DNA of 64,000 bases from an uncultured Roseovarius sp. (GTDB lineage Bacteria; Pseudomonadota; Alphaproteobacteria; Rhodobacterales; Rhodobacteraceae): NCBI GenBank assembly GCA_947503145.1, contig CANNCP010000002.1, positions 310,001 through 374,000 of the forward strand, read 5' to 3'. Below are positions 10,183 through 20,616 of the stretch, piece by piece. Position 1 is the stretch's first letter. Each line of letters begins with the position of its first letter. The notes under the pieces were generated by a model that did no database searches, had not been told where the DNA came from, and saw nothing but the letters and a program-made list of their open reading frames with translations. The position numbers and the translations under genes were made by a program.

Positions 10183-10260
10183 ATGAAACACTTGCAGGAC
10201 GTGATTGCGCAGATCGCCGGGTGTCGGCATCCGGGCGATGGCAGTCTGGCAATAGGCTGA
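10183..10260 (+). CDS. 25-codon ORF immediately upstream of the N-ATPase operon
   Basis: A short ORF (MKHLQDVIAQIAGC...) with a strong AGGAG ribosome site 7 bp before its ATG. Its stop ends 3 bp before the atpD start, so translation could be coupled to atpD. The peptide has an amphipathic N-terminal half and no recognised family. It could be a leader peptide, a new small subunit, or the start of a gene lost by deletion. The good Shine-Dalgarno and tight spacing are the only support. Confidence 0.4.
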   Translation: MKHLQDVIAQIAGCRHPGDGSLAIG

Positions 10261-12067
<1,807 letters not shown>

Positions 12068-12071
<4 letters not shown>

Positions 12072-12352
12072 CGGATCGCAACCGCAAACAGACCGACCAG
12101 ATCGGGCGCGAGGCGGCGCGCAAGAAGGCCGCCCGAGACAATCCCGGCCCCAGCCCGCTGCGCGGAATCGGGGTGTTCGGGATGATCGGCTGGGCCATCG
12201 CGGTGCCGACCGTGGCAGGCGCTTTTCTGGGTCTTTGGCTCGATCGCGTTCTGCCGCAGGATTTTTCATGGACGATCGCGCTGATCCTCGGTGGTGTGGT
12301 GATCGGCGGGTTCCTCGCGTGGGCGTGGATTGACAGGGAGAAGGGCGAATGA
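12068..12352 (+). CDS. atpQ: N-ATPase AtpQ (AtpI-like two-helix membrane protein)
   Basis: A 94-aa protein with a basic N-terminal 30 residues and two transmembrane helices (about residues 34-56 and 67-88), ending WIDREKGE. This is the AtpI/AtpZ-like fold found at the second intergenic slot of N-ATPase operons. AtpI-type proteins assist c-ring assembly in other bacteria; that role here is inferred. Overlaps both neighbours by 4 bp. Confidence 0.9.
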
Positions 12353-12663
12353 TGCTGCAGAATCTTGACTACGGCCTGTTTGGGTTCGGACTTGTGACCG
12401 GGGCGGCGGCCACCGCGCTTTTCTTTGCCGGATTGGCCTGGGGAATGCGGTTGGCGCTGCGCTCTGCGCGGCCCGTGACGGTGTTGCTGCCCAGCGCCGC
12501 GCTGCGCATCGCCCTGCTGATCGGCGCGGGTTGGGGGGTGGCGACGCAGGGCCTTTGGGCAGCGGCAGGATTTGCCCTGGCGTTCCTGGCGGTGCGGCTC
12601 GTGGTGACGAGCGCGGTGTGCCCGGCCAAGGCGGCAACGGCCCCGCAACCGCCAAGGAGCTGA
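12349..12663 (+). CDS. atpR: N-ATPase AtpR membrane subunit
   Basis: A 104-aa protein with three hydrophobic helices (about residues 8-30, 40-62, 65-85). AtpR is specific to N-ATPase operons and always sits between atpQ and atpB, exactly as here. Basic residues lie inside or beside the helices (RLALRSARP, AALR). It has been proposed in the literature to interact with the c-ring; the sequence alone shows only topology and position. Confidence 0.88.
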   Translation: MMLQNLDYGLFGFGLVTGAAATALFFAGLAWGMRLALRSARPVTVLLPSAALRIALLIGAGWGVATQGLWAAAGFALAFLAVRLVVTSAVCPAKAATAPQPPRS

Positions 12664-12666
12664 CCG

Positions 12667-13371
12667 ATGGAAATGACACCTGACGACACCATCGTATTCG
12701 TGCTGGCCGGTTTTGCCATCAATGCGACGATCCTGTTCACGTGGATCGTCATGGCAATCCTGACCATCGTGTCGGTCCTGATCACCCGCAACCTGCGCCC
12801 CGAGGTGCCGCCCAATCGCTGGCGCACCACGCTGGAGGCCATCGTGCTGACCATCCAGGGCCAGATCGACGAAATCAGCGCACGCCCCGACCGTCGATTG
12901 CTGTATTTTACCGGCACGCTGTTCCTGTTCATTGTCACCTCCAACCTGTTGATGATCATCCCCGGCTGGCACTCGCCAACCGGATCGCTGTCAACGACCG
13001 CAGCGCTTGCCCTGGCGGTATTGGTTGCGGTGCCGCTGTTCGGGATCAGCAGCCGCGGCATTGGCGGGTATCTGCACAGCTATCTGGAACCGAACGTCAT
13101 CATGCTGCCGTTCAATATCATCAGTGAGTTTTCACGCGGCATATCGTTGGCCATCCGCCTTTACGGCAACGTGATGAGCGGTGCGGTGATCGGCGCGATC
13201 CTGCTCGGCGTTGCCCCGTTCTTCTTTCCGGTGGTGATGGACCTGTTGGGCCTGCTGACAGGCGTGATCCAGGCCTACATCTTTGCCATACTCGCGACGG
13301 TCTACATCTCGTCGACCACAGCCCCTCCCGATACCCAACCCGAATCCACAACCGCAAAGGAGCAGACATGA
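12667..13371 (+). CDS. atpB: N-ATPase subunit a
   Basis: A 234-aa Fo a subunit with five to six helices. The essential stator arginine is in the segment SLAIRLYGNVMSG, equivalent to Arg210 of E. coli. The C-terminus ends in a short Pro/Thr-rich tail. It starts 3 bp after atpR and its stop overlaps the atpE start by 4 bp. Together with the c-ring it forms the ion path. Confidence 0.95.
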   Translation: MEMTPDDTIVFVLAGFAINATILFTWIVMAILTIVSVLITRNLRPEVPPNRWRTTLEAIVLTIQGQIDEISARPDRRLLYFTGTLFLFIVTSNLLMIIPGWHSPTGSLSTTAALALAVLVAVPLFGISSRGIGGYLHSYLEPNVIMLPFNIISEFSRGISLAIRLYGNVMSGAVIGAILLGVAPFFFPVVMDLLGLLTGVIQAYIFAILATVYISSTTAPPDTQPESTTAKEQT

Positions 13372-13658
13372 CCGATCTTGGCATCATCGCCGCTATCTCT
13401 ATTTTCACTGCTGGGCTGACCGTATCATTCGGTGCGCTTGGCCCGGCACTGGGAGAAGGGCGGGCAGCAGCAAGCGCGTTGTCCTCTATCGCGCAGCAGC
13501 CCGATTCCGGCTCGATCCTGTCGCGGACACTGTTTGTCAGCCTCGCGATGATCGAATCCACCGCCATCTACTGCTTTGTCGTGGCGATGATCCTGCTCTT
13601 TGCGAACCCGTTCTGGAACGCAGCGCTAGAAGCGGCAAGGCAGGGCGCGGGTGGCTGA
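13368..13658 (+). CDS. atpE: N-ATPase subunit c (double-carboxylate type)
   Basis: A 96-aa two-helix c subunit. The ion-binding carboxylate is Glu63 in the motif MIESTAIY. A second glutamate, Glu30 in LGPALGEGRA, occupies the position of Gln32 in the Na+-binding Ilyobacter c subunit. Ser64, Thr65 and Tyr68 match the remaining Na+ ligands. The pattern is typical of N-ATPases and resembles Na+-type sites, but N-ATPase rings with two glutamates have also been found proton-specific, so the coupling ion is undecided. Confidence 0.95.
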   Translation: MTDLGIIAAISIFTAGLTVSFGALGPALGEGRAAASALSSIAQQPDSGSILSRTLFVSLAMIESTAIYCFVVAMILLFANPFWNAALEAARQGAGG

Positions 13659-13660
13659 AC

Positions 13661-14419
13661 ATGTCCATTGACTGGATCACCGTCGCGGCACAGGTCGTCA
13701 ACTTCCTGGTGCTGGTGTGGCTGCTGAAGCGGTTTTTGTATCGCCCGATCCTGGACGGGATCGACGCGCGTGAAAACCAGATCGCCAAGCGAATGTCGGA
13801 AGCGGCGCGCGTGCGCGAGGCTGCCGAAATCGCCGAAGCCGAATACCGGGCCGAAACCGAGCGCCTGAAAGCCGCGCGCGACGTGACGCTGGAACAGGCC
13901 CGCGCCGAGGCCGCGACCGAACGCGACGTATTGATGTCGGAGACGCGCGCGCGGCTGAAGCGCGAACAGGCCACCCGCGAGGCCGAGCGTGCGCAAGAGG
14001 CCCGCCGTTATACCAACCGGTTACACCAAGATGGCGCATCGGCGCTGATATCACTTAGCCGCAAGGCGCTGAGCGATCTGTCCGGCGAAACGCTGGAGGA
14101 ACGCATCGTTGCCCGCGCGGTTACGCGCCTGGCCGACATGACAGGCGATCTGAAGGCGGCAGCGGGCGACAGTCGCGAGGCCGTGGTAACAACGCATGAG
14201 GCCCTGGCCGACGACCTGCGCAGGCAGATCGAAGCGGCGGTTGACGACGCGCGGCCCGGAACCACGGTGCGCTACGCAACCGATCCCGGGCAATCGCCCG
14301 GACTCTCGCTGAGGTTGGGCGGGGCGCAGCTTGGCTGGACCGTGGACAGCTATATCGACGGTTTGCAGGACATTCTGGATGATGCCGCCCGCCGCAAAGG
14401 TCATGCACATGTCGCATGA
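13661..14419 (+). CDS. atpF: N-ATPase subunit b (extended)
   Basis: A 252-aa b subunit, clearly longer than the usual 156-170. One N-terminal helix (about residues 5-25, [20 protein letters not shown]) is followed by a long charged coiled coil to about residue 125, then another 120 residues of mixed composition. No atpH (delta) gene exists in this operon, as usual for N-ATPases, so the extra C-terminal part may replace delta in contacting F1. The start follows the atpE stop by 2 bp; the 3' end overlaps atpA by 11 bp. Confidence 0.92.
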   Translation: MSIDWITVAAQVVNFLVLVWLLKRFLYRPILDGIDARENQIAKRMSEAARVREAAEIAEAEYRAETERLKAARDVTLEQARAEAATERDVLMSETRARLKREQATREAERAQEARRYTNRLHQDGASALISLSRKALSDLSGETLEERIVARAVTRLADMTGDLKAAAGDSREAVVTTHEALADDLRRQIEAAVDDARPGTTVRYATDPGQSPGLSLRLGGAQLGWTVDSYIDGLQDILDDAARRKGHAHVA

Positions 14420-15935
14420 CCCCCAGTGCGACGGCACCGACGATCTGCTTCGGGCGGTGCTGGACGCCCCCGCCCCGCAACCGCGGCTGTACGAGATCGG
14501 CAAGGTGGCCGAGATCGGCGATGGCATCGCCATTGTCACGGGCCTTGCGCGCGCTCTGGTGGACGAGTTGCTGGACTTTGGGAACGGGCTGTTGGGAATC
14601 GTGTTCGACCTTGAGCAGGACCGTCTTGGCGTCGTGCTGCTGGGGCCTTCGGGCGCTGTCGTGCCAGGGTCCGACGTACAGCGCACAGGCAAGGTGATCA
14701 GTGTTCCGGTGGGTACCGCGCTGCTGGGCCGAATCCTTGATGCGCTGGGGCGGCCACGCGACGGGCGCGGACCGATCGAAGCCGACCGCCTGAGCCCCAT
14801 CGAGGTCGCGGCGCCGAGCATTCTTGATCGCAAGCCCGTTGCACGGCCGCTGGCGACAGGGCTGAAGGCCATCGATGCCGCCGTGCCCGTTGGTTTCGGG
14901 CAGCGCGAACTGATCATCGGCGACCGCCAGACCGGCAAGACATCCATTGCCATTGACGCTATTCTGAACCAGAAAAATACCGGCGTGCCGTGTATTTACT
15001 GTGCCATCGGGCAGCGTGGCGATGCCGTGGCCAAGGTGATCGGAGCGCTGCGCGACGGCGGTGTGATAGGCAACACCATCGTCCTGTCGGCCGGTGATGA
15101 GGAAGCGCCGGGCCTGTCCTATGTCGCGCCCTATGCGGCCATGTCGATGGCCGAGGCGCTGGCCGCAGAAGGGCGCGACGTGCTGATCGTGTTCGACGAC
15201 CTGACACATCACGCCCACTCCTACCGCGAACTGTCGCTGCTGCTGCGTCGCCCGCCGGGGCGCGAGGCGTTTCCCGGCGACATCTTCTTTGTCCACGCGC
15301 GCCTTCTGGAACGCGCCGGGCAGTTCGGGCCGGGTGTGGGGGGCGGCTCGATCACGGCACTTCCGGTGGTCGAAACGCAGGCTGAAAACCTGTCGGCCTA
15401 TATCCCGACCAACCTGATCTCGATTACCGATGGGCAGATCTACCTGTCGCCCCGACTGGTGCGCAGGAACCAGTTTCCCGCCGTGGATCTGGGCGTATCG
15501 GTCAGCCGCGTAGGCGGCAAGGCGCAGGCCCCTGCCCTGCGCGACGTGGCGGGCAACCTGCGCGTGACGCTGTCGCAGTTCGAAGAACTGGAGGAGTTCG
15601 CCCGCTTCGGCACGCGTCTGGACGACGCGACTCGAGGTCGCCTGGCGCGCGGTTCTGCTGTGCGCGCAGCCCTGCGTCAGTCCGAACGCGACCCCATGCC
15701 CGCCGACGAACAGCTTGCCGTGCTGATCGCCGCGATGGAGGGCGTGTACGACGACATGAGCGAACCCGAAATGGCGGCGGCAACCGCTGCATTGCGGCGC
15801 GCGGTCCGGTCGGGCGACGGCGAGACGCGCGACTTGATCGCGTCGGGCCAGCGGCTGGGCGAAGAGGGGCGCGCGAGTATCGTCGATCTGGCACGCACGG
15901 CGATGCAGGGGGATGCCGATGGCCCAGACGCTTGA
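14409..15935 (+). CDS. atpA: N-ATPase alpha subunit
   Basis: A 508-aa non-catalytic F1 alpha subunit with Walker [10 protein letters not shown] (about residues 171-179). The start chosen begins MSHDPQCDG, which matches the length of alpha subunits; a longer in-frame extension back to 14331 is possible but would overlap atpF by about 90 bp. The 3' end overlaps atpG by 23 bp. Confidence 0.95.
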   Translation: MSHDPQCDGTDDLLRAVLDAPAPQPRLYEIGKVAEIGDGIAIVTGLARALVDELLDFGNGLLGIVFDLEQDRLGVVLLGPSGAVVPGSDVQRTGKVISVPVGTALLGRILDALGRPRDGRGPIEADRLSPIEVAAPSILDRKPVARPLATGLKAIDAAVPVGFGQRELIIGDRQTGKTSIAIDAILNQKNTGVPCIYCAIGQRGDAVAKVIGALRDGGVIGNTIVLSAGDEEAPGLSYVAPYAAMSMAEALAAEGRDVLIVFDDLTHHAHSYRELSLLLRRPPGREAFPGDIFFVHARLLERAGQFGPGVGGGSITALPVVETQAENLSAYIPTNLISITDGQIYLSPRLVRRNQFPAVDLGVSVSRVGGKAQAPALRDVAGNLRVTLSQFEELEEFARFGTRLDDATRGRLARGSAVRAALRQSERDPMPADEQLAVLIAAMEGVYDDMSEPEMAAATAALRRAVRSGDGETRDLIASGQRLGEEGRASIVDLARTAMQGDADGPDA

Positions 15936-16827
15936 ACGCCTCACCCGTCGCACCGAAACGATGCAAAGCATCCGGGGCATCGTGCGCACGATGAAGACGA
16001 TGGCAGCGATCAATGCCGCGCCCTACGAACAGGCCGCCCGCGCCATTGACGCGTGGCGCGATACGGTTCTGGATGGGTTGCACGCCTTTTTACACCTGAA
16101 CGGGCCGCTGGTGCAGGACAACCCGCCCGAGGCCCGGTCGATCCTCGTCGTCATGGGCTCTGACCACGGGTTATGCGGCAACTATAACGAGGTGATCGCG
16201 GCACAGGCCCAGCGGCATGCCCCTCCCGACCAGCAAGTACGGATCCTCTGTGTCGGCGCGCAGATGGAGGATGCGCTGTTCGGCGTGGGTCTGGAACCCG
16301 AAGCGACGCTCTTGCCGGCGGCCAATGTGGGCGGGCTGAATCGGCTTGCGGACGAGTTGGTCACCCGACTTGAGGCGATGCGCGGGGATGACCGCGTCAC
16401 CCTGATCTATATCAAGCGTGCCGCCCATGGCCGTCAAGAGCCCGTCGGGCTTCCGCTCCTTCCGCTAGATGCGGACATGCTGCGGGAACTGGCGGCGCGC
16501 CCCTGGAACTCGCGCAGCCTGCCACATTTCTCGCTGCCCGCGCCGGTTCTGCTGGCGGCGCTGGTGCGCAACCTGTTGTTTGCCACGGTCCATCGCGCCG
16601 CAGCCGAAGCATTGATGACCGAGAACGCGGCGCGTCTGGCGCGAATGCAGCAGGCCGAACAATCGGTAGACGAACGGCTGGAGGATCTGCATGCGCAAAC
16701 CCGCTCGGTTCGCCAGAGCGAGATCACGACCGAGCTTCTGGATGTCATCGTCGGTTTCGAAGCCCTGAAGGCCCGCAACAAGCGCAAGGCCGCACACAAG
16801 GGGCACCCCAACCCGGCACAGGATTGA
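15913..16827 (+). CDS. atpG: N-ATPase gamma subunit
   Basis: A 304-aa central-stalk gamma subunit, divergent as usual for N-ATPases. The N-terminal helix ([20 protein letters not shown]) and the C-terminal helix ([14 protein letters not shown]) form the rotor coiled coil. A second ATG six bases later (MAQTLERL) is an equally good start. This is the last gene of the nine-gene operon; the next gene converges from the other strand. Confidence 0.93.
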   Translation: MPMAQTLERLTRRTETMQSIRGIVRTMKTMAAINAAPYEQAARAIDAWRDTVLDGLHAFLHLNGPLVQDNPPEARSILVVMGSDHGLCGNYNEVIAAQAQRHAPPDQQVRILCVGAQMEDALFGVGLEPEATLLPAANVGGLNRLADELVTRLEAMRGDDRVTLIYIKRAAHGRQEPVGLPLLPLDADMLRELAARPWNSRSLPHFSLPAPVLLAALVRNLLFATVHRAAAEALMTENAARLARMQQAEQSVDERLEDLHAQTRSVRQSEITTELLDVIVGFEALKARNKRKAAHKGHPNPAQD

Positions 16828-16862
16828 TCCGGGGCAGAGATGGAAATGCTCGTGTCCGGATC
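16826..16862. terminator. Possible stem between convergent atpG and antiporter genes
   Basis: GATCCGG and CCGGATC form a perfect 7-bp inverted repeat with a 23-base loop, beginning in the atpG stop codon. It lies between two convergent genes, where a bidirectional terminator is expected, but it has no T-run and a long loop. Confidence 0.25.
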
Positions 16863-16934
16863 TTGCAGTCGTTATCGTCCGTGGTTCGTGGGAAAAGCGA
16901 ATTCGTCCAAATACCACTTCAGAGCGACGACGCG

Positions 16935-19448
16935 TCAGCCCGGTGTCTGAATATCGGCCAGAAGTTTTTCGGTCGGGATGCCGCGCCGGACTGCGCTCTC
17001 ATGCACAGCAGCCTGAATGGCCTTGCTGCGCCTGAGAAGCCGAAGAAATCTCTGCTCGTCGAGAACCAGCAGGATCGAGGGTGCGATGGCGCGGACTTCG
17101 GTGCGTTGCGGGCGGCGCATCAGCAGGCCAATCTGGCCGAACATCTCGCCCCGTCCCAGTCGCGTGGTCTGTCCCGCCACTTCGAGTTCGACCGCGCCGG
17201 ATGCCACGAAATAGACGTTCCGGGACGCACTGTCCCGACGCAGAATCCGTTCTTCAGGATTGACGAAACGGGTCACAAGCGAACGGGCCAGCCGATTCAG
17301 GACCACGTCATCCATCTCGGAAAACAGCGGAAACTGACGCACCAGCTCGGTTTTCTGCATCGTCAGATCCAGCCGCGGCGCCTTTTCGGCGCGATCACGG
17401 CGCGCGCCAATGTCACCGGCCAAGGCGCTGTGTACTTCTTCACCGATCAGCCCGTCTTCCAGCAAAGTGTCATATTCACGTTCTTCGAGACGAAGTGCCG
17501 TCCGGCGGATAAAGCGGCGCTCTATCTCTTCGGCATACCCCGGGTATTGCAGACGCAGCCCTTCCAGCGCCAGTTCGACACGTTCGATTCGGCGGTCAAG
17601 CATACCGTGCAGCAATTCCGCGACACGCCGCCCATGGATGCGGCGAATGCGACCATCAATGAACCCGTGCAGATCGCGCAAGATCAGTCGTTGTGCCAGC
17701 AACAATCCAAAGCGTGTCGCAGTGATCTGGGCAAGGGGCATCGAAATCCGAAGCCTGTTGTGCAGAAATATCGCGAACCGGAGCCAACGGCTGAAGCCGA
17801 GGCTGTTTTTTGCTGCGGACTTGTAGCCGGTTCGCCCGCCGAACCGCGACGCTTCGATCAGCGCGTCCGCCTCTGACAGCAGCCGCTCGGACAAAGCCGA
17901 CGAAATGGTGCGGTCACGAAAGCGGGCAAGAATGGTATCGCGCTCGGCACTGGCCAGAGCAATCAGCCCAAGTGTGACCCGGTCCCGGTCAAGAATATCG
18001 GTCTTATCGTCGGCAGATTTCACCGCGGCTTCCAGACGTTCACCAAATTGCTTGGCCTCGGCGCGCACGGTTTCCTTGGTCAGTTCGTAGTTTTCCGTAA
18101 CCTTGGCCAGATCTTCGCGGACGGTTTGCAGGGCGACGGCGATCACCTGATTGTAGAGCGCATTGTCAAGCGGTGAGAGCTTGTCCAGTCCCAGCCATCC
18201 GATCACCATTCGTAGCGTCGTGCCTTGCACCAACAACGTGAACAGGGTGAAGCCGGTGGCCAGGATCGCCACCTCTCGTTTGACGGCGACCGGGACCAGA
18301 TAGCTCTCGGTCACAGCCAGGGCGAGTGACAACGTAACCGCGCCGCGCAGGCCGCCCCACATGATCGCGACGCGGTAGGGCCGTTCGACCACCGGCGAAA
18401 GGCGCATGATGGTCAGCAACGGAAGCAGTCCGTAAAGGATGATCGCACGCGCGACGAAGGCCGCCGCCACGACCACCATGATCAGGCCCAGATCGCTCAA
18501 CTGGACGGCCTCCAGCATCCTCGGAATCAGGAGGGCAGCCAGAATGAAGATCAGCGCGCCGGCCCAGTGGGCCAGCAGATCCCAGACATCACGCAGGTTT
18601 TGCCAAGTCGCTGGCTGCAACCGCCGAGGCCCGGCCAGTTGCAACGTCATTGCCGCAACCACCACCGCGATAACCCCCGACGCGCCCACACTTTGTTCCG
18701 CGACGATATAGGCCAGATAGGGCAGTGCGATCGACACGGAGATCACCGCCAGTTCGTAACGGCTGAACAACTCCATGATCCAGATCGCGATACGGGCGGC
18801 GAACCAGCCGACCAGAACCCCCCCGACAAGCAGGACAGGAAACCGTGCCAGCGCGCTTTGCACCGAAGGTTCCACCGCGCCGGCCTTGACGTATTCCATG
18901 AACAGGGCCGCCAATGCGATGGCAGCTGCGTCATTCAGCAGGCTTTCGCCCTCGATAATCCGCGCCAGACGGCGCGGCGCCGAGATCGAGCGGAAAATGC
19001 TGACGACGGCAGACGGATCCGTGGTGGAAACGATGGCCCCGACGAGCAGAGCCGCGGACAAGCTCAGGGTGCTGACAAATGCCAGCGAATAGCCAACGAC
19101 AAAGGTCGCAACAAAGACCGCCACCACCGCCAGCACCAGAATGGGCACCCAATCGTCGGCCATGCGGCGCAGGTTCAGACCCAGCGTGACCTGAAACACG
19201 AGCGTCGGAAGAAAGACATACAGAAAGACGTTCGATCTGATCGGCAGCGCCAGGATTGCCTCTGCCACCGGATTAAGAGCATCGGTAAGATCGGTGCGCA
19301 AAAAAAAGGTCGCCGCGACGCCGACGAGAATGCCAAGACAGGCGATAATCACCGCATAAGGTAAACGCAGATAGCTCGCCAACGGCTCTGCGGTGCCGAT
19401 CAGCAGGAACAAAGACGCAATGATGGTCGTGATAACAATGATGTCCAT
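16935..19448 (-). CDS. CPA1-family Na+/H+ antiporter with C-terminal cyclic-nucleotide-binding domain
   Basis: An 837-aa protein. Residues 1 to about 415 hold 12 or so membrane helices with NhaP/NHE motifs STTDPSAVV and ESLLNDAAA (the acidic pair used in Na+/H+ exchange). A long cytoplasmic region follows, then a cNMP-binding (CRP-like) domain at about 700-810 (FPLFSEMDDVVLNRL, GEMFGQIGLL). The layout is like SOS1-type plant and bacterial exchangers. It converges on the N-ATPase operon, suggesting joint Na+/H+ homeostasis. Nucleotide control of transport is inferred from the domain only. Confidence 0.9.
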   Translation of the reverse strand: MDIIVITTIIASLFLLIGTAEPLASYLRLPYAVIIACLGILVGVAATFFLRTDLTDALNPVAEAILALPIRSNVFLYVFLPTLVFQVTLGLNLRRMADDWVPILVLAVVAVFVATFVVGYSLAFVSTLSLSAALLVGAIVSTTDPSAVVSIFRSISAPRRLARIIEGESLLNDAAAIALAALFMEYVKAGAVEPSVQSALARFPVLLVGGVLVGWFAARIAIWIMELFSRYELAVISVSIALPYLAYIVAEQSVGASGVIAVVVAAMTLQLAGPRRLQPATWQNLRDVWDLLAHWAGALIFILAALLIPRMLEAVQLSDLGLIMVVVAAAFVARAIILYGLLPLLTIMRLSPVVERPYRVAIMWGGLRGAVTLSLALAVTESYLVPVAVKREVAILATGFTLFTLLVQGTTLRMVIGWLGLDKLSPLDNALYNQVIAVALQTVREDLAKVTENYELTKETVRAEAKQFGERLEAAVKSADDKTDILDRDRVTLGLIALASAERDTILARFRDRTISSALSERLLSEADALIEASRFGGRTGYKSAAKNSLGFSRWLRFAIFLHNRLRISMPLAQITATRFGLLLAQRLILRDLHGFIDGRIRRIHGRRVAELLHGMLDRRIERVELALEGLRLQYPGYAEEIERRFIRRTALRLEEREYDTLLEDGLIGEEVHSALAGDIGARRDRAEKAPRLDLTMQKTELVRQFPLFSEMDDVVLNRLARSLVTRFVNPEERILRRDSASRNVYFVASGAVELEVAGQTTRLGRGEMFGQIGLLMRRPQRTEVRAIAPSILLVLDEQRFLRLLRRSKAIQAAVHESAVRRGIPTEKLLADIQTPG

Positions 19449-19496
19449 GCAGTAGAAATAGCAGAATAACCGCGCTGGGACAGGCCATACTAAGAC

Positions 19497-19533
19497 GTTT
19501 CACCTTGTTTTCGAACAAAACTGTACGTGAAAC
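19497..19533. promoter_or_regulatory. Nested palindrome upstream of the antiporter gene
   Basis: A perfect outer repeat GTTTCAC (19497-19503) / GTGAAAC (19527-19533) encloses a second imperfect palindrome around TTGTTTTCGAACAAAA. It lies 49-85 bp upstream of the antiporter ATG (minus strand), a position suited to an operator. A hairpin terminating the upstream usp transcript is the alternative; no clear T-run follows. Confidence 0.4.
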
Positions 19534-19589
19534 ATTAACCAGATAGGCGACAACATCGCCCGGTTGGAATGGCTACTTTGGTCCGGGTG

Positions 19590-20459
19590 TCAGGACAGCA
19601 GATTGGGTGGTATCATCAGGACGTCGCGATCCGCGCGGCGCAGGACCTCTTCTGCAGTGCTGCCCTGAAATGTCTTGCTCAGGCCGACGCGGCCCTGGCT
19701 GGCAACGACGATCAGATCTGCCTCCATCTCGGACGCCGCCATCAGGATCGCAGCCGAGGTAGCGGCGTTGTATTGTCTCGCGATCCTATCGCTTTTCTCG
19801 AATGGCAACGTCGCTGCGAATTCCGCCAAAGCCTGCTCTGCCTCGATCTGCGCTTCGACAAGATAGTCCTCCATCTGGTGTTCCTGCAGTGCTTTGCTCA
19901 TGGCCAGACGTTGCACGGGCGCATCCAGAACATGCAGCAGCGTGCATTGTTCCGGCACGGCCAGATCAAGGGTGGCAAAGTGCGCGGCCGCTCTGTGTGA
20001 GGTTTCCGAAAGGTCGGTGGCCAGCAAGACATTGGTATAGGTCTGTTTGGGCGGCGCATTGACCATCAGTACGGGCCAGCGCGCCCGGCGAATCGTGCGT
20101 TGGGCGGTGGTGCCGACAAAGATATCGCGCAGCAGGCGGCGGCGATGGGCCCCGAGCACCACAAGGTCGGGGCGAATCGCGTCAGCAGACATGCCAACTC
20201 CCTCAAAGGCGTCGCCCAACACCACGTCACTGGTGCACTCAAGCCCGTCGGTCTCGTTCAGCCGTGCAACCTCTTGTTGCAAAAACTGTTTCGAGAGGGC
20301 TGTTTCACCTTCGATGATCAGGGGTTTCTGATCGTCATCGACAACATGCACCAGATGCAGCCCGGCACGGGCCTTGGCGGCAATCAAAACTGCGCGGGCC
20401 ACCGCGAGATCGGACCGTTCGGAAAAATCCGTCGCGACAAGTACCGTTTCCAACTGCAC
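19590..20459 (-). CDS. Tandem universal stress protein (two UspA domains)
   Basis: A 289-aa cytoplasmic protein made of two UspA domains (about 1-145 and 146-289). Each has the ATP-binding signature near its end: GAHRRRLLRDIFVGTTAQ in the first and ASQGRVGLSKTFQGSTAE in the second. The start is a GTG preceded by a strong GGAGGA site 5 bases upstream; no ATG fits. Usp proteins respond to energy or anaerobic stress, in keeping with the neighbouring ADI, N-ATPase and antiporter loci, although direct partnership is inference. Confidence 0.92.
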   Translation of the reverse strand: MQLETVLVATDFSERSDLAVARAVLIAAKARAGLHLVHVVDDDQKPLIIEGETALSKQFLQQEVARLNETDGLECTSDVVLGDAFEGVGMSADAIRPDLVVLGAHRRRLLRDIFVGTTAQRTIRRARWPVLMVNAPPKQTYTNVLLATDLSETSHRAAAHFATLDLAVPEQCTLLHVLDAPVQRLAMSKALQEHQMEDYLVEAQIEAEQALAEFAATLPFEKSDRIARQYNAATSAAILMAASEMEADLIVVASQGRVGLSKTFQGSTAEEVLRRADRDVLMIPPNLLS

Positions 20460-20570
20460 TTCCTCCAGAAGACACGCATCGCCAGCGTACTCTGCAACCC
20501 ATCGGTTTCATAGGTTCTGTTGCGATTCTCTGCTGTCAGTACTCTGGGGGCCGGTAGCGGTCTTAACAGT

Positions 20571-20616
20571 GGCGTTTCGCCTTGTTTACGCAATCGCAGT
20601 CAGGACGAAGCGCTTT
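20571..20616 (+). repeat. Palindromic intergenic repeat, copy 2
   Basis: Imperfect inverted repeat with arms GCGTTTCGCCTTG and CAGGACGAAGCGC (10 of 13 pairs). Its left half nearly matches the left halves of the copies at 208 and 48517. It overlaps the stop codon of the class III aminotransferase gene. Confidence 0.5.
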
